Below are positions 17,781-26,658 of a DNA stretch of 64,000 nt, piece by piece (positions within the stretch are counted from its first letter, which is position 1; each line of letters opens with the position of its first letter). Under the pieces are notes generated by a model, which was not told where the DNA came from, did no database searches, and saw nothing but the letters and a program-made list of their open reading frames with translations. The position numbers and the translations under genes are program-made. Source of the stretch: Rhizobium sp. CF080 (lineage in GTDB: Bacteria; Pseudomonadota; Alphaproteobacteria; Rhizobiales; Rhizobiaceae); contig NZ_AKKC02000002.1 in NCBI RefSeq assembly GCF_000282095.2, forward strand, positions 558,001 through 622,000. The letters run 5' to 3'.

Positions 17781-17861
17781 CCGCCGACCGGCCTCATTTT
17801 TCGGCAAGGGAAGGCCCATCCATGCGCAAACGGGGTAACGATCCCCGATCCCGCGTTAATT

Positions 17862-17876
17862 TGATCGGCATTCTCA
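17862..17876 (+). promoter_or_regulatory. Candidate iron-responsive operator (RirA type)
   Basis: TGATCGGCATTCTCA fits the rhizobial iron-responsive operator TGA-N9-TCA exactly and lies in the 259-base gap before exbB-exbD-tonB. RirA represses TonB-system and siderophore genes in iron-replete rhizobia, so the context fits. The motif is short and can occur by chance. Confidence 0.45.
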
Positions 17877-18039
17877 ATATTTATTAGTTGCCATTTGTAC
17901 TCATGTTTATTATCCGGTAGCTGCAACATCGCGAACCCGGCGGCAGTGGCCGGCGGCGTTCCGGTGTCCCGTTTCCGACATTGCCGACCTGCGCCCCAGC
18001 GTTGTCCGCCATGCCGAATAGTCCGGAGTATCGCCTGCC

Positions 18040-19212
18040 ATGCCCGCTGCCCTGAAGCCCGCTTTTTCGATGCGCCAGCCGATCAGGAGCCGGTTACCGA
18101 TCGCTCTCGCGGCCCTGGCGATGACGGCTTGCGCGGTGATGGCGCAGGCGCCTGCTCCCGATGCTTCAACGCAGCCGCAGGCGACGTCGCCTTCCGGTGC
18201 ACACCCAACTCCAGCGGCTCCTGCTCCTGCCACGCAGGCAGCGCCGCCAAGCGCCCGCACGGCGCCCGAGCCGGCAGCACCCCCGGCTGCGTTCCCGCCC
18301 GCTGCTCCGACCGCCGCACAGCCGGCCAACCCCGTTGCCACGCAGCCGGAAGCTTCCGCGCCGCAGCCGGCCGCGCCGGCCGAAGCGCCAGCCAACAATA
18401 CCGCCCAGCCCGCATCGGCCCAGGCACCGGCGGCGCGCCAGCCGATCGACATGTTCACGCAGTTCCTTGAGCCCGAACGGCGTTCGGACCTGCCGCACAA
18501 CCTTTCGCCCTGGGGCATGTTCATGGCGGCCGACTGGGTCGTCAAAGGCGTGATGATCGGGCTCGCCTTCGCCTCGCTGGTCACCTGGACCGTCTGGCTC
18601 GCAAAGACGCTGGAGCTTGCGGGCGCCCGCGCCCGCGCCGCACGGACGCTGAAGGTCATCCGCATCTCCCGCACGCTTTCGGAAGCCGTCGGCGCAGCCG
18701 GTGGCCGCGGCGGTCCGGCCGCCCTGATGCTCCGATCCGCCGCGGAAGAAATGCAGCTCTCCGAGGCCGCAATCGACCATGCCCATGGCGACGGCGTGAA
18801 GGAGCGGGTCGGCTCGGCGCTTTCCCGCATCGAGGCCTATGCCGGCCGGCGCATGTCGCGCGGCACCGGCGTGCTCGCGACGATCGGCTCCACCGCCCCG
18901 TTCGTCGGGTTGTTCGGCACCGTCTGGGGCATCATGAACGCCTTCATCGGCATTTCGGAATCGCAGACCACCAACCTCGCCGTCGTCGCGCCCGGCATCG
19001 CGGAAGCGCTGCTTGCGACCGCGATCGGCCTCGTTGCGGCCATTCCGGCGGTTGTCATCTACAACGTCTTCGCGCGCTCCATCACCGGCTATCGCCAGCT
19101 GCTGGCGGATGCCGCAGCGGGTGTGGAACGGCTGGTGAGCCGCGACCTCGATTTCCGCAAGGTTCCCCCGGGCGGCCGCAAGGCGCCGGTCTCGCTGGTG
19201 GCAGGGGGCTGA
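18040..19212 (+). CDS. exbB: TonB-system energizer ExbB
   Basis: A 390-residue inner-membrane proton channel subunit that energises TonB. An N-terminal signal-like helix is followed by a long Ala/Pro/Gln-rich segment (about 35-140) absent from E. coli ExbB but common in rhizobia. Then come the MotA/TolQ/ExbB core with its first helix (AADWVVKGVMIGLAFASLVT), the motif VLATIGSTAPFVGLFGTVWG and the helix ALLATAIGLVAAIPAVVIYN. It starts the exbB-exbD-tonB operon six bases before exbD and is probably iron-controlled through the box at 17862. Confidence 0.95.
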   Translation: MPAALKPAFSMRQPIRSRLPIALAALAMTACAVMAQAPAPDASTQPQATSPSGAHPTPAAPAPATQAAPPSARTAPEPAAPPAAFPPAAPTAAQPANPVATQPEASAPQPAAPAEAPANNTAQPASAQAPAARQPIDMFTQFLEPERRSDLPHNLSPWGMFMAADWVVKGVMIGLAFASLVTWTVWLAKTLELAGARARAARTLKVIRISRTLSEAVGAAGGRGGPAALMLRSAAEEMQLSEAAIDHAHGDGVKERVGSALSRIEAYAGRRMSRGTGVLATIGSTAPFVGLFGTVWGIMNAFIGISESQTTNLAVVAPGIAEALLATAIGLVAAIPAVVIYNVFARSITGYRQLLADAAAGVERLVSRDLDFRKVPPGGRKAPVSLVAGG

Positions 19213-19218
19213 TCAACC

Positions 19219-19730
<512 letters not shown>

Positions 19731-19734
<4 letters not shown>

Positions 19735-20762
19735 GCCTCGTCGTCTCGCAGGCAGGTCCGGGCGGACGCGTCGGCGAGCTGGCGCTGTGGGGTGCTGCCG
19801 GGCTGTTGATGCTGACGGTGCATTTCGGCGCCGCGGCCTATCTGATGCGCGAACAACCGGAGGTGCTCGCCGACAACGCACCGCCCGCGGCGATCATGAT
19901 CGAGCTCGCGCCGGAGCCGGAATCCGCCAATACCGAAGAGGAAAAGATCTCTCCTGATATGCAGGAGCAGGAGCAGGTGGTGAGCGAGCAGACCCAGCCG
20001 ATCGAGGAACCGCAGCCGGAGCCCGTCGAGCAGCCTCAGCCCGAACCCGAGCCGATGCCTGAGCCTGTTGCCGAACCTGTTGAGCAGCCGGTCGAGCCGC
20101 CGCCGCAGGAAGTTGCCGAGCCGGTCGAGCCCGAACCGGTGCAGCCGCCCGTGGCGGAACCGCCGCCGGAGCCGGAGCCCCAGGTCACCGAAACCATCCC
20201 CGAACCGCCGCCGGAACCGATCGAAGAGATCAAGCCGGTCGACGAACAGATGACGGCGGCGCTGGAAAATGTCGAAGTGCCGTTGCCGGCGATGCGGCCC
20301 CTGCCGCCGCCGGTCGCGGAAAAGCCGCCGGAACAGCCGAAAAAGCCGGAGCCCAGGAAGGAGCCGGTGAAGAAGGTCCAGAAGCCTAAGCAGCAACAGC
20401 AGCAGGCCCGGCCGGACATGGCCGAGGCGAAGATCCAGGCCAAGCAATCGGACCGCACGGCCGCTATCCAGAACTCCACGAGCCTCTTCTCTGCGTCGGT
20501 CTCGCCGCAGCAGTGGATGACGCGCGTAAGAACGAAGATTGCGCGGTACGCCCGCAAATGCCCCGGCAATGGAACCGGCGTCGTGACGGTCCGCTTCAGC
20601 TTCGACGGCAGTGGCAACATCGGCAGTGTCTCGGTTGCGGGGTCATCGGGCAACGCGTCTATCGATGACTATGTCGCGTCGGCTGTCCGGCGTGCTTCGC
20701 CAATCCCTGCGCCGCCCTCCGGTGTTGCAAGTTCACTCAGCCAGCCGGTAAAGTGCGAATAA
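19731..20762 (+). CDS. tonB: Energy transducer TonB
   Basis: A 343-residue protein spanning the periplasm. One N-terminal membrane helix (about 17-40, ELALWGAAGLLMLTVHFGAA) is followed by a long Pro/Glu-rich rod (PEPVEQPQPEPEP type, about 60-200), a Lys-rich stretch, and a C-terminal TonB domain (SPQQWMTRVRTKIARYARKC ... GVVTVRFSFDGSGNIGSVSV). It couples ExbBD to outer-membrane receptors for siderophores, haem or vitamins; no receptor gene lies in the window. Translational coupling to exbD is shown by ATGA. Confidence 0.95.
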
Positions 20763-20814
20763 CCGCCTGATTTCCTCGCGGTGTTCGCCCCCTGACCTGA
20801 TCTGGATTTCCAGC

Positions 20815-21804
20815 ATGCACATGACCCTTACCGAAGCCGAAACGCTCGTTCAGAGCGTTTTCGAAGCCAATGGCGTTATCGCCGACACCGCTCGCTCCGT
20901 CGCCCATGCGCTCGTGCATGCGGAAGCTGCCGGGCAATATGGCCACGGGCTGCGCCGCGTTCCCGCCTATATCGGCCAGGCCCGCACCGGCAAGGTGGAT
21001 GGCAAGGCCAAGGCCATCGCCACCCGGCCGCGGCCGGCGGTGCTCGTCGTCGATGCTGCATTCGGTTACGCCTACCCGGCCTTCGATATCGCGGTTGCCG
21101 AACTGCCTGCAATCGCGCGGGAACAGGGCATTGCGCTTTGTGCCGTCCATCGCTCGCATCATGCGGGCGTCATGGCGCTGACCGTGGAGCGGTTTGCCGA
21201 GCTCGGCCTCGTGGCGCTGATGTTTGCCAATGCGCCGGCCTCCATGGCCGCCTGGGGCGGCAGGAAGCGGCTGTTCGGCACCAACCCGATCGCCTTTGCG
21301 ACACCGGTCGCCGGCGAGGATCCGCTGGTCATCGACCTGGCGCTCTCGACCGTCGCCGCCGGCAAGATCATGGCCGCGCGCCAGAAGGGCGAGAGCATTC
21401 CCGAAGGCTGGGCCTTCGACGCCGACGGCAAGCCGACCACCGATCCGCACGCGGCCCACAAGGGCCTGATGGCGCCCTCCGGCGGCGCCAAGGGTGCGGC
21501 GCTGGCGCTGATGGTGGAGATCCTGTCGGCGGGCCTGACCGGCTCGAACTTCTCCTATGAGGCAAGCTCGTTCATGGACGAGAAAGGCCTACCGCCCTCG
21601 GTCGGCCAGACGCTTGTTGTCATCGATCCTTCCGCAAGCACCGCGTCGGCGGCGGAGCGGATCGCCGAACTGGCTCACGAGATGGCTTCCGAAGAGGGCG
21701 TGCGCCTGCCCGGCCGGCGCGGCCAGAACGCCCGCCGGACGGCGATCGAGCAGGGGCTGGACGTCGAAGACGAAGTGATCGCGGCGATTAAGGCCCTGGC
21801 CTAG
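20815..21804 (+). CDS. Malate/L-lactate dehydrogenase family (Ldh_2) oxidoreductase
   Basis: A 329-residue NAD(P)-dependent oxidoreductase of the Ldh_2 family. Characteristic segments are HALVHAEAAGQYGHGLRRVP, RSHHAGVMALTVERFAELG, FGTNPIAFATP and LMAPSGGAKGAALALMVEIL. Members act on malate, lactate, ureidoglycolate, 2,3-diketogulonate or cyclic imino acids such as piperideine-2-carboxylate; this sequence does not decide between them. A start two codons later (MTLTEAE) is equally possible. Its stop overlaps that of the convergent permease gene by four bases. Confidence 0.85.
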   Translation: MHMTLTEAETLVQSVFEANGVIADTARSVAHALVHAEAAGQYGHGLRRVPAYIGQARTGKVDGKAKAIATRPRPAVLVVDAAFGYAYPAFDIAVAELPAIAREQGIALCAVHRSHHAGVMALTVERFAELGLVALMFANAPASMAAWGGRKRLFGTNPIAFATPVAGEDPLVIDLALSTVAAGKIMAARQKGESIPEGWAFDADGKPTTDPHAAHKGLMAPSGGAKGAALALMVEILSAGLTGSNFSYEASSFMDEKGLPPSVGQTLVVIDPSASTASAAERIAELAHEMASEEGVRLPGRRGQNARRTAIEQGLDVEDEVIAAIKALA

Positions 21805-23174
21805 GCCCGCAGGGCTGCTGCGGGCGACTGGCGGTAGGCGAGGATGGCAGGCACGGCGGACAACACCGCCGACGCGGCGAGCAGGATCAGCGCTAGGCGC
21901 AGGTCTTCGCCCGTAAAGCCGACCGGCAGGACGATGCCGCTCTTGACGGTGAAGGCATTGGCAATCAGCCGGGCGGCGGCAAGGCCGGTCAGGAAGCCGA
22001 GGCCGATGCCGAGTGCCACCAGCAGGAAAAGTTCGAGCCAGACGATAGCGAACACCGAGAGCCGCGGCGCGCCAAAAGCCCGGAGCGCGCCGATCTGGCG
22101 CCTCCGCTGGCCGATATGGGTGACGGTGACCAGAACCAGCGCCGCCGCCACCAGCCCTTGCGAGCCGGCGGCCACGGCGCTCAGAACCATCTTGGCATCG
22201 CCGAGCGTCGCATAGAGCCCGGTGAGCACTTCGCCTGGGAAAACCGCAAGCGTATTGCCGTTGCGATATTCCTGTCGGAGCTTGTAGGCATCGGCGATCG
22301 TCTTCGGTTTTACGAGGACGGCGGGAAGACCCGGCGCATCTGCCGCAAAATTCTCGTCGATAACAGCGTCCGCATCGATGCCGCCGTGATGATCGTGATC
22401 CTCATCGGGACGGCCAGCGGCAGCGGCCTCGCCTTCGTGCTGATGATCTTCGGCATGTTCGCGCGCCGCTTCCAGCGGCGTGTGGCCATGCTCATCCGTG
22501 GCGGCCGCTGCCTGCGTCACCTGTGCTTCGCCTTGGTGATGTTCTTCTTCCTCCTCATGCCCGTGATCGTGGCCGAGGCCATGGACATGCCAGACGGCCT
22601 GGATCGGCACGAGAATGGCGCGATCCCAGGGCGTGCCCGTCGGTGGCAGCTTGCCGGTCACATGGTATACGACGCCCGCATGGGTCTCGCCGCCCATCTG
22701 CGCCGTGCCGTGCATGGGTTTGACTTCGGCGCCGACCGGCAGCTTCACCGCCGCGCCGACCACCGCCTCGCCCTCCTTCTCGAACATGCGGCCTTCAGCA
22801 AAGCCGGAAACGGTGCTTCCGATCAGCGCGCGGGTCGTACCGACCAAAGGGTAGCCGGCAAAGGAATCGCCGAAGCCGACCGGCGCCGCCCAGGCAACGC
22901 GGGGATCCTTCGAGAGCTTCGCCAGCACTTCGCCCGGCATCAGCGGCAGCGGTGCCGGCTGCAGGAAGATCGAGGAGAGCACAAGTTGGGTCTCGCTGCC
23001 CGCCGCGCCGATGACCAGATCGAACTTGTCGGCGGCGCGGGCGCTGCCGAGGCGCAGAGCGCGTTCCTGGAGCGTGACGGTGACGCCCAGCGCCGTGGCA
23101 AGCGCCACCAGCAGCACGACGACCACGGCCCCCAGCCAGAGGCGGCGCAGGTCGGCCGCAATGAAGCGGATCAT
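21801..23174 (-). CDS. FtsX/MacB-like ABC permease with His-rich periplasmic insert
   Basis: A 457-residue inner-membrane permease. One N-terminal helix (about 11-33) precedes a large periplasmic domain, then three C-terminal helices with the FtsX motif GQRRRQIGALRAFGAPRLSV. Residues 196-263 hold 15 histidines in HVHG, HDHGH, EHH and HDHH runs mixed with Glu/Asp, a probable metal-binding loop. It overlaps its ATPase gene by ATGA, and the third gene encodes a small secreted protein. The set resembles zinc-responsive MacB-like clusters (Vibrio zrg, Pseudomonas PA4063-4066), so a role in zinc or other metal traffic is inferred. Confidence 0.88.
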   Translation of the reverse strand: MIRFIAADLRRLWLGAVVVVLLVALATALGVTVTLQERALRLGSARAADKFDLVIGAAGSETQLVLSSIFLQPAPLPLMPGEVLAKLSKDPRVAWAAPVGFGDSFAGYPLVGTTRALIGSTVSGFAEGRMFEKEGEAVVGAAVKLPVGAEVKPMHGTAQMGGETHAGVVYHVTGKLPPTGTPWDRAILVPIQAVWHVHGLGHDHGHEEEEEHHQGEAQVTQAAAATDEHGHTPLEAAREHAEDHQHEGEAAAAGRPDEDHDHHGGIDADAVIDENFAADAPGLPAVLVKPKTIADAYKLRQEYRNGNTLAVFPGEVLTGLYATLGDAKMVLSAVAAGSQGLVAAALVLVTVTHIGQRRRQIGALRAFGAPRLSVFAIVWLELFLLVALGIGLGFLTGLAAARLIANAFTVKSGIVLPVGFTGEDLRLALILLAASAVLSAVPAILAYRQSPAAALRA

Positions 23175-23860
23175 GCCGCCACCTCTTCGCGAAAACTGTC
23201 GGCAACGATGCGGCCGGCGCGCAGCGTGATGCGGCGGTCCAGGCGATCGATCAGCCGCTGGTCATGGGAGACGACGATCAGCATGCTTTTCGTCTCGGTC
23301 GCCATGTCGAGCAGCAACCGGCCAACGGTTTCCCCGGCCTCCACGTCGAGGCTGGCGGTCGGTTCGTCGGCAACGATCACGCCCGGCTTGCGCAGGACCG
23401 CACGGGCGATGGCGACCCGCTGCATCTCGCCGCGCGACATGGTCTCGATCTTCTGGTCCGGGCGGGAAAGGCCCACACCGTTGAGGAGATCGTGCGCACG
23501 CGCGATCAGCGCCTTATCGGCAACCCGCGCCAACCGCGCCGGCAGAAGCACGTTCTCGACCGCCGAAAGGCCGGGAAACAGATGGAAATCCTGCATGACG
23601 AGGCCGACATGTTCGGCCCGCCAGCGATCCCGCGCCGTCTCCGAAAGCCGGGTAATATCCTTGCCGCTCCAGAGGACCTTGCCGGACGTGGGGCGTTCGA
23701 GCCCGGTGATGACATTGATGAACGTGCTCTTGCCGGAACCGGAACCGCCGGTCACCGCCACATGTTCGCTCGGCCTGAGCGCCAGATGTTCAACGACAAG
23801 CACGGGTGCATCGAGGCCGGGAAAGGCGACCGCCAGTCCGTCTACGGCGAGTTCGAGCAT
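23171..23860 (-). CDS. ABC transporter ATP-binding protein (LolD/MacB type)
   Basis: A 229-residue cytosolic ATPase. Walker A is TGGSGSGKST, the signature is MSRGEMQRVAIARA (SRGE in place of the common SGGQ), Walker B is VIVADEPTASLD, and the H-loop is VVSHDQRL. It belongs to the mechanotransmission-type ABC group that pairs with FtsX-like permeases, here the downstream gene with which it overlaps by four bases. It follows the small secreted protein gene by two bases, making a three-gene operon. Confidence 0.93.
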   Translation of the reverse strand: MLELAVDGLAVAFPGLDAPVLVVEHLALRPSEHVAVTGGSGSGKSTFINVITGLERPTSGKVLWSGKDITRLSETARDRWRAEHVGLVMQDFHLFPGLSAVENVLLPARLARVADKALIARAHDLLNGVGLSRPDQKIETMSRGEMQRVAIARAVLRKPGVIVADEPTASLDVEAGETVGRLLLDMATETKSMLIVVSHDQRLIDRLDRRITLRAGRIVADSFREEVAA

Positions 23861-23862
23861 GG

Positions 23863-24327
23863 TCAGACCGTACCGTATTCGGCCTGGCGCAGGCGCAGCA
23901 GGCTGACGAAACCGGTTTCGGGATCGGTCCAGGAGCCGAATTCGAGCTTGCCGCGGACTTCGATCGTCTGGCTGGGCTGGGTGAATGTCTGTTTTTCGTC
24001 GAGATAGACGACGATGATATTGTCCGGCCAGTCCGCATCGGACGAGCAGAAGGGGCAGAGCGCCATCGGCACTTCGGTCAGCACGAAGAAAGCGGCTTCG
24101 GCCTTCAATGGCGGCGCCATGAAACCGCGGATCGCGACCTGCCGACCGGCCAGCTTTTTTACCTTTTCGGAAAATTCTAGGCCAAGGACGCTGTACTTGC
24201 CATAGAGTTCGCCAAAGCCGAGAGAATCGGCGGCGACCGCGGAACGGGTTGCCGCAAGCAGCGGGGCGGCGGCAGCCAGACCGAGCACGGAACGGCGGTT
24301 GAAACCCAGGGAAAAGAGCTTTTCCAC
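23863..24327 (-). CDS. Secreted small protein, DUF3299-like, of a metal-type ABC cluster
   Basis: A 154-residue protein with a twin-arginine-like start (NRRSVLGLAAAAPLLAATRS) suggesting Tat export. The mature part contains KKLAGRQVAIRGFMAPPLK, a FFVLTEVPMALCPFCSSDAD cysteine motif and NIIVVYL, a pattern like DUF3299 proteins (GxVxIxGFxxPL ... C.xC ... NQIVYV). A GTG start is chosen because CAGGAGG sits six bases ahead of it; the ATG 20 codons upstream lies past a hairpin. DUF3299 proteins accompany zinc-regulated MacB-like transporters, which fits the two downstream genes. The family link is by eye. Confidence 0.7.
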   Translation of the reverse strand: MEKLFSLGFNRRSVLGLAAAAPLLAATRSAVAADSLGFGELYGKYSVLGLEFSEKVKKLAGRQVAIRGFMAPPLKAEAAFFVLTEVPMALCPFCSSDADWPDNIIVVYLDEKQTFTQPSQTIEVRGKLEFGSWTDPETGFVSLLRLRQAEYGTV

Positions 24328-24349
24328 GAAACCCTCCTGAAACGGTATT

Positions 24350-24370
24350 CCCGGCCGAGTTCCGGCCGGG
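24350..24370 (-). terminator. Hairpin between phosphatase and ABC cluster
   Basis: CCCGGCCG/CGGCCGGG form a perfect 8-base-pair stem with a 5-base loop. On the minus strand it follows the phosphatase gene but is followed by AATACCGTTT rather than a clean T-run, so it may be a weak terminator or an mRNA 3' stabiliser upstream of the DUF3299-like gene. Confidence 0.35.
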
Positions 24371-24413
24371 AGCATTGTTTTTAACACGGGTGGTGCGGCA
24401 GGTGGTTCAGACC

Positions 24414-26165
24414 TTAGTTGGTCTGCTTGCTGCCGAGAGCGAGCGCGTCGGCGAGAACCTTGTAGACGTCGCTCTGTTCCATATAGCCCTTGAAGCCTTC
24501 CGCGCCCGGGCCGGTGGCCTGCAGCAAGACGTCGTCAACGGAGTGAACGCCGCTGTCGCCGCTCTTCGGGATGTTGCCCTGAACGAAGACGGCGCCCGGG
24601 ACATTCTTGTACTGTTCGTTGGCAACGTATTCCTTCTTTTCGTTCTGGATCGCCGGAACGAACGGGCCTTCCATCTTCGGGCGGAAGGTTTCGTAATGAT
24701 CCGGGCCGTTGTTGGCGTTGAGGAACAGGCGGCGGGTAACGTCGATCTTGTCCGGATAGCCGTCGCCGTTCTCGTCCTTGTAGTTGGGGAAGCCGGCTTC
24801 CGCGTAAGTGCCGACCTTTTCGCGCATTTCGGTGCCCGGCTTCTCGTCATCGACGGTGCCGATGATCGAAACGCCATGGGTGTGGTCGCCGGTGACGACG
24901 ATCAGGGTGTCGGGATTGGTCTTCTGGAATTCGCGGGCAAGGCCGATCGCCTTGTCGAATTCGATGGTATCGATGACCGCGCGGTCCCAATCCAGCGGAT
25001 GGGACATCTTGTCGATCGAGGAGCCTTCGACCATCAGGAAGAAGCCGTCCTGGTCCTTGGAGAGGCGATCGAGAGCGACCTTGGTCATGTCAACCAGGCC
25101 CGGTTGGTTCGGATACTTGTCGACGGTGCCCTTCTTCAGGAACTCGCGGTCAAGCGTGACGTCCATATTGCCCGGATGGAAGAGGCCGAGAAGCAGGCCG
25201 TTCGCATTGATGTTGGCGGCAAGCTCGGCCTTGTCGGTGGCGACGCTGTAGCCGGCGTCCTTGAAGAGCTTGATATAGTCCTTGTCGTCCTTGCGCTTGG
25301 AACCGGCAGTGGCCTGCGGAAGGAAATAAGCGGAGCCGCCGCCGAGCACGACGTCCGGCTTGGCGTCGAGCAGCATGCCGACGACGTCTGCCTTGTCGTT
25401 ACGGTTGCGGGTGTGGGAAACGACGGCAGCCGGCGTGGCGTCTTCGACTTCAGACGTCGCGACGATACCGATCGACTTGCCGGTCTGGCGGCGAAGAGCT
25501 TCGGCAATGGTCTCGACCTTCGGGTCGTCCAGCGAGTCCGGCGTGCGGTCGGCATAAACGCCAATCGCGTTGACGGCGGTCTTGTGGCCGGTCATGTAGG
25601 CCGACATGGTGTTGGCGCTATCGGTGGCGACAGCGTTGGTCGCGGACGTGCCGATGAAGGCAGCCGGCGGGATATCGTCGAGATTGAGGCGGCCGTTGGC
25701 CTTGCCCTCGGTCATGCCCTTGGACATGATGCGGGCAGCGGTGCGGTGAGCAACCGAAAGGCCATCACCGAGGAAGAAAATGACGTTCTTGGCCTTCGGG
25801 GCAGCGCCTGTGCCGTAGACGTTCCAGGTGACGCTCTTGGTTTCCGAACCAGCGGATACTTCGACCTTGTAATCGCCGGCGGTGGCGATGGTCAGGCCGC
25901 GCAGGATGACGGCAGAACCGAGGACCTTGTCCTTGTTCTTTTCTTCCGCGACGAACTGGACTTCCTTGCCGAGAACGGTCTTGTAATCCTGGCCGTTGAC
26001 GGTGATCTTGACGTCTTCCGGCTTCACGACCGAGTTGAATTCGACCTTGAAATCGAAGGGTGAGGCGGTGAGGATCGTGGCGCGATCCAGCGGATAAACG
26101 GTGGCAGCCTGGGCGGCGCCGGCGAGCACGGTCGAAACGACCAGGGCGGCAAAAATCTTGCGCAT
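24414..26165 (-). CDS. Periplasmic alkaline phosphatase, PhoA superfamily
   Basis: A 583-residue exported phosphomonoesterase. The signal peptide is MRKIFAALVVSTVLAGAAQA. After an N-terminal beta-rich domain (about 21-120) come the metal motif FFLGDGLS (131-137), the nucleophile Ser183 in TDSANTMSAYMTGHKT, and the later metal ligands in MVEGSSIDKMSH and VTGDHTHG. A DENGDGYPD stretch (about 447) looks like a calcium-binding EF-hand or thrombospondin-3 loop. The protein is longer than E. coli PhoA (about 470). A PHO-box-like sequence lies about 55 bases upstream, so phosphate starvation control is likely. Confidence 0.9.
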   Translation of the reverse strand: MRKIFAALVVSTVLAGAAQAATVYPLDRATILTASPFDFKVEFNSVVKPEDVKITVNGQDYKTVLGKEVQFVAEEKNKDKVLGSAVILRGLTIATAGDYKVEVSAGSETKSVTWNVYGTGAAPKAKNVIFFLGDGLSVAHRTAARIMSKGMTEGKANGRLNLDDIPPAAFIGTSATNAVATDSANTMSAYMTGHKTAVNAIGVYADRTPDSLDDPKVETIAEALRRQTGKSIGIVATSEVEDATPAAVVSHTRNRNDKADVVGMLLDAKPDVVLGGGSAYFLPQATAGSKRKDDKDYIKLFKDAGYSVATDKAELAANINANGLLLGLFHPGNMDVTLDREFLKKGTVDKYPNQPGLVDMTKVALDRLSKDQDGFFLMVEGSSIDKMSHPLDWDRAVIDTIEFDKAIGLAREFQKTNPDTLIVVTGDHTHGVSIIGTVDDEKPGTEMREKVGTYAEAGFPNYKDENGDGYPDKIDVTRRLFLNANNGPDHYETFRPKMEGPFVPAIQNEKKEYVANEQYKNVPGAVFVQGNIPKSGDSGVHSVDDVLLQATGPGAEGFKGYMEQSDVYKVLADALALGSKQTN

Positions 26166-26219
26166 AGTAACCTCACGAAAAGTTCAAAGGGAAGGCGAGG
26201 TTTCGTATACCGGCGGTGC

Positions 26220-26237
26220 ATGACACCTACGTGACGC
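26220..26237 (-). promoter_or_regulatory. PHO-box-like site upstream of the phosphatase
   Basis: Read on the minus strand, GCGTCAC-GTAG-GTGTCAT has the PhoB layout of two 7-base half-sites with a 4-base spacer (consensus CTGTCAT). The core GTCA is kept in both and the second half-site matches 6 of 7. It ends 55 bases before the phosphatase start. The first half-site is weak. Confidence 0.45.
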
Positions 26238-26322
26238 CAACCATAGATCGAGGCGCCTGGCCGCATGGCTGTCATGAGGCGGAAAAGCAACGTTCTTGAG
26301 GGGAAAGCCTGCTCCGGAAACG

Positions 26323-26440
26323 GAAAAAGCCTGGCGCGGGAGGAGGTGCGCCAGGCTTTAAACTTGATCGACAACTGGGAGGAGGAGGATGTTGTCGATC
26401 CGTATCGAGCAACACTGGGAGGAGGAGTGCGTCGCTCGAT
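26323..26440 (-). ncRNA. Triple-hairpin sRNA with CCUCCUCCC loops (cuckoo/CcsR type)
   Basis: Three consecutive hairpins, each exposing CCTCCTCCC on the minus strand. Hairpin 1: 26404-26440, outer stem ATCGAGC/GCTCGAT, inner CACT/AGTG. Hairpin 2: 26366-26400, perfect 10-bp stem GATCGACAAC/GTTGTCGATC. Hairpin 3: 26326-26359, perfect 12-bp stem AAAGCCTGGCGC/GCGCCAGGCTTT, followed by the T-run GGCTTTTTCC and so also the terminator. A promoter sits directly upstream. The loop equals the anti-Shine-Dalgarno sequence, the mark of CcsR RNAs of Rhodobacter and related cuckoo RNAs, which tend to be stress-induced. Transcript length is predicted to be about 118 nucleotides. No DUF1127 gene, its partner in Rhodobacter, is adjacent. 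Confidence 0.82.
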
Positions 26441-26446
26441 GACTAA

Positions 26447-26475
26447 GATATAGGCTAATCGTTTAAGCACGCCAA
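26447..26475 (-). promoter_or_regulatory. Predicted promoter of the triple-hairpin sRNA
   Basis: On the minus strand TTGGCG (26470-26475), 17 bases, then TATATC (26447-26452). Transcription would begin near 26440, exactly at the first base pair of the first hairpin. A CTTAAAC stretch within the spacer could be part of a heat-shock sigma element, but its spacing to CCTATAT is too short to claim that. Confidence 0.6.
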
Positions 26476-26658
26476 CCCACCCTGTTGCAATGCAGCAATG
26501 CGCTGTATGCAAGGCTGAGCAAATGCCCGAGGACCGTTCCGTCGCTCAACGAGACACCTTTCACCGCCGCGGGACACTCAAGCTTGCCAGATCACCGTAT
26601 CCCTGGCGAAAAACGTGGTCTATAGCGGTGCCTGACAGACAGGCAGACGGAGTCGGAC

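Noticed and set aside
24328..24413. Zur box before the metal-type ABC cluster
   Set aside because: No TGTTATA-type palindrome could be found; only a GC-rich hairpin is present.
26326..26440. Plus-strand reading of the hairpins as a CsrB/RsmZ-like RNA with GGGAGGAGG loops
   Set aside because: GGA-rich loops would suit such an RNA, but the T-run and the good promoter are both on the minus strand, and no plus-strand terminator follows.
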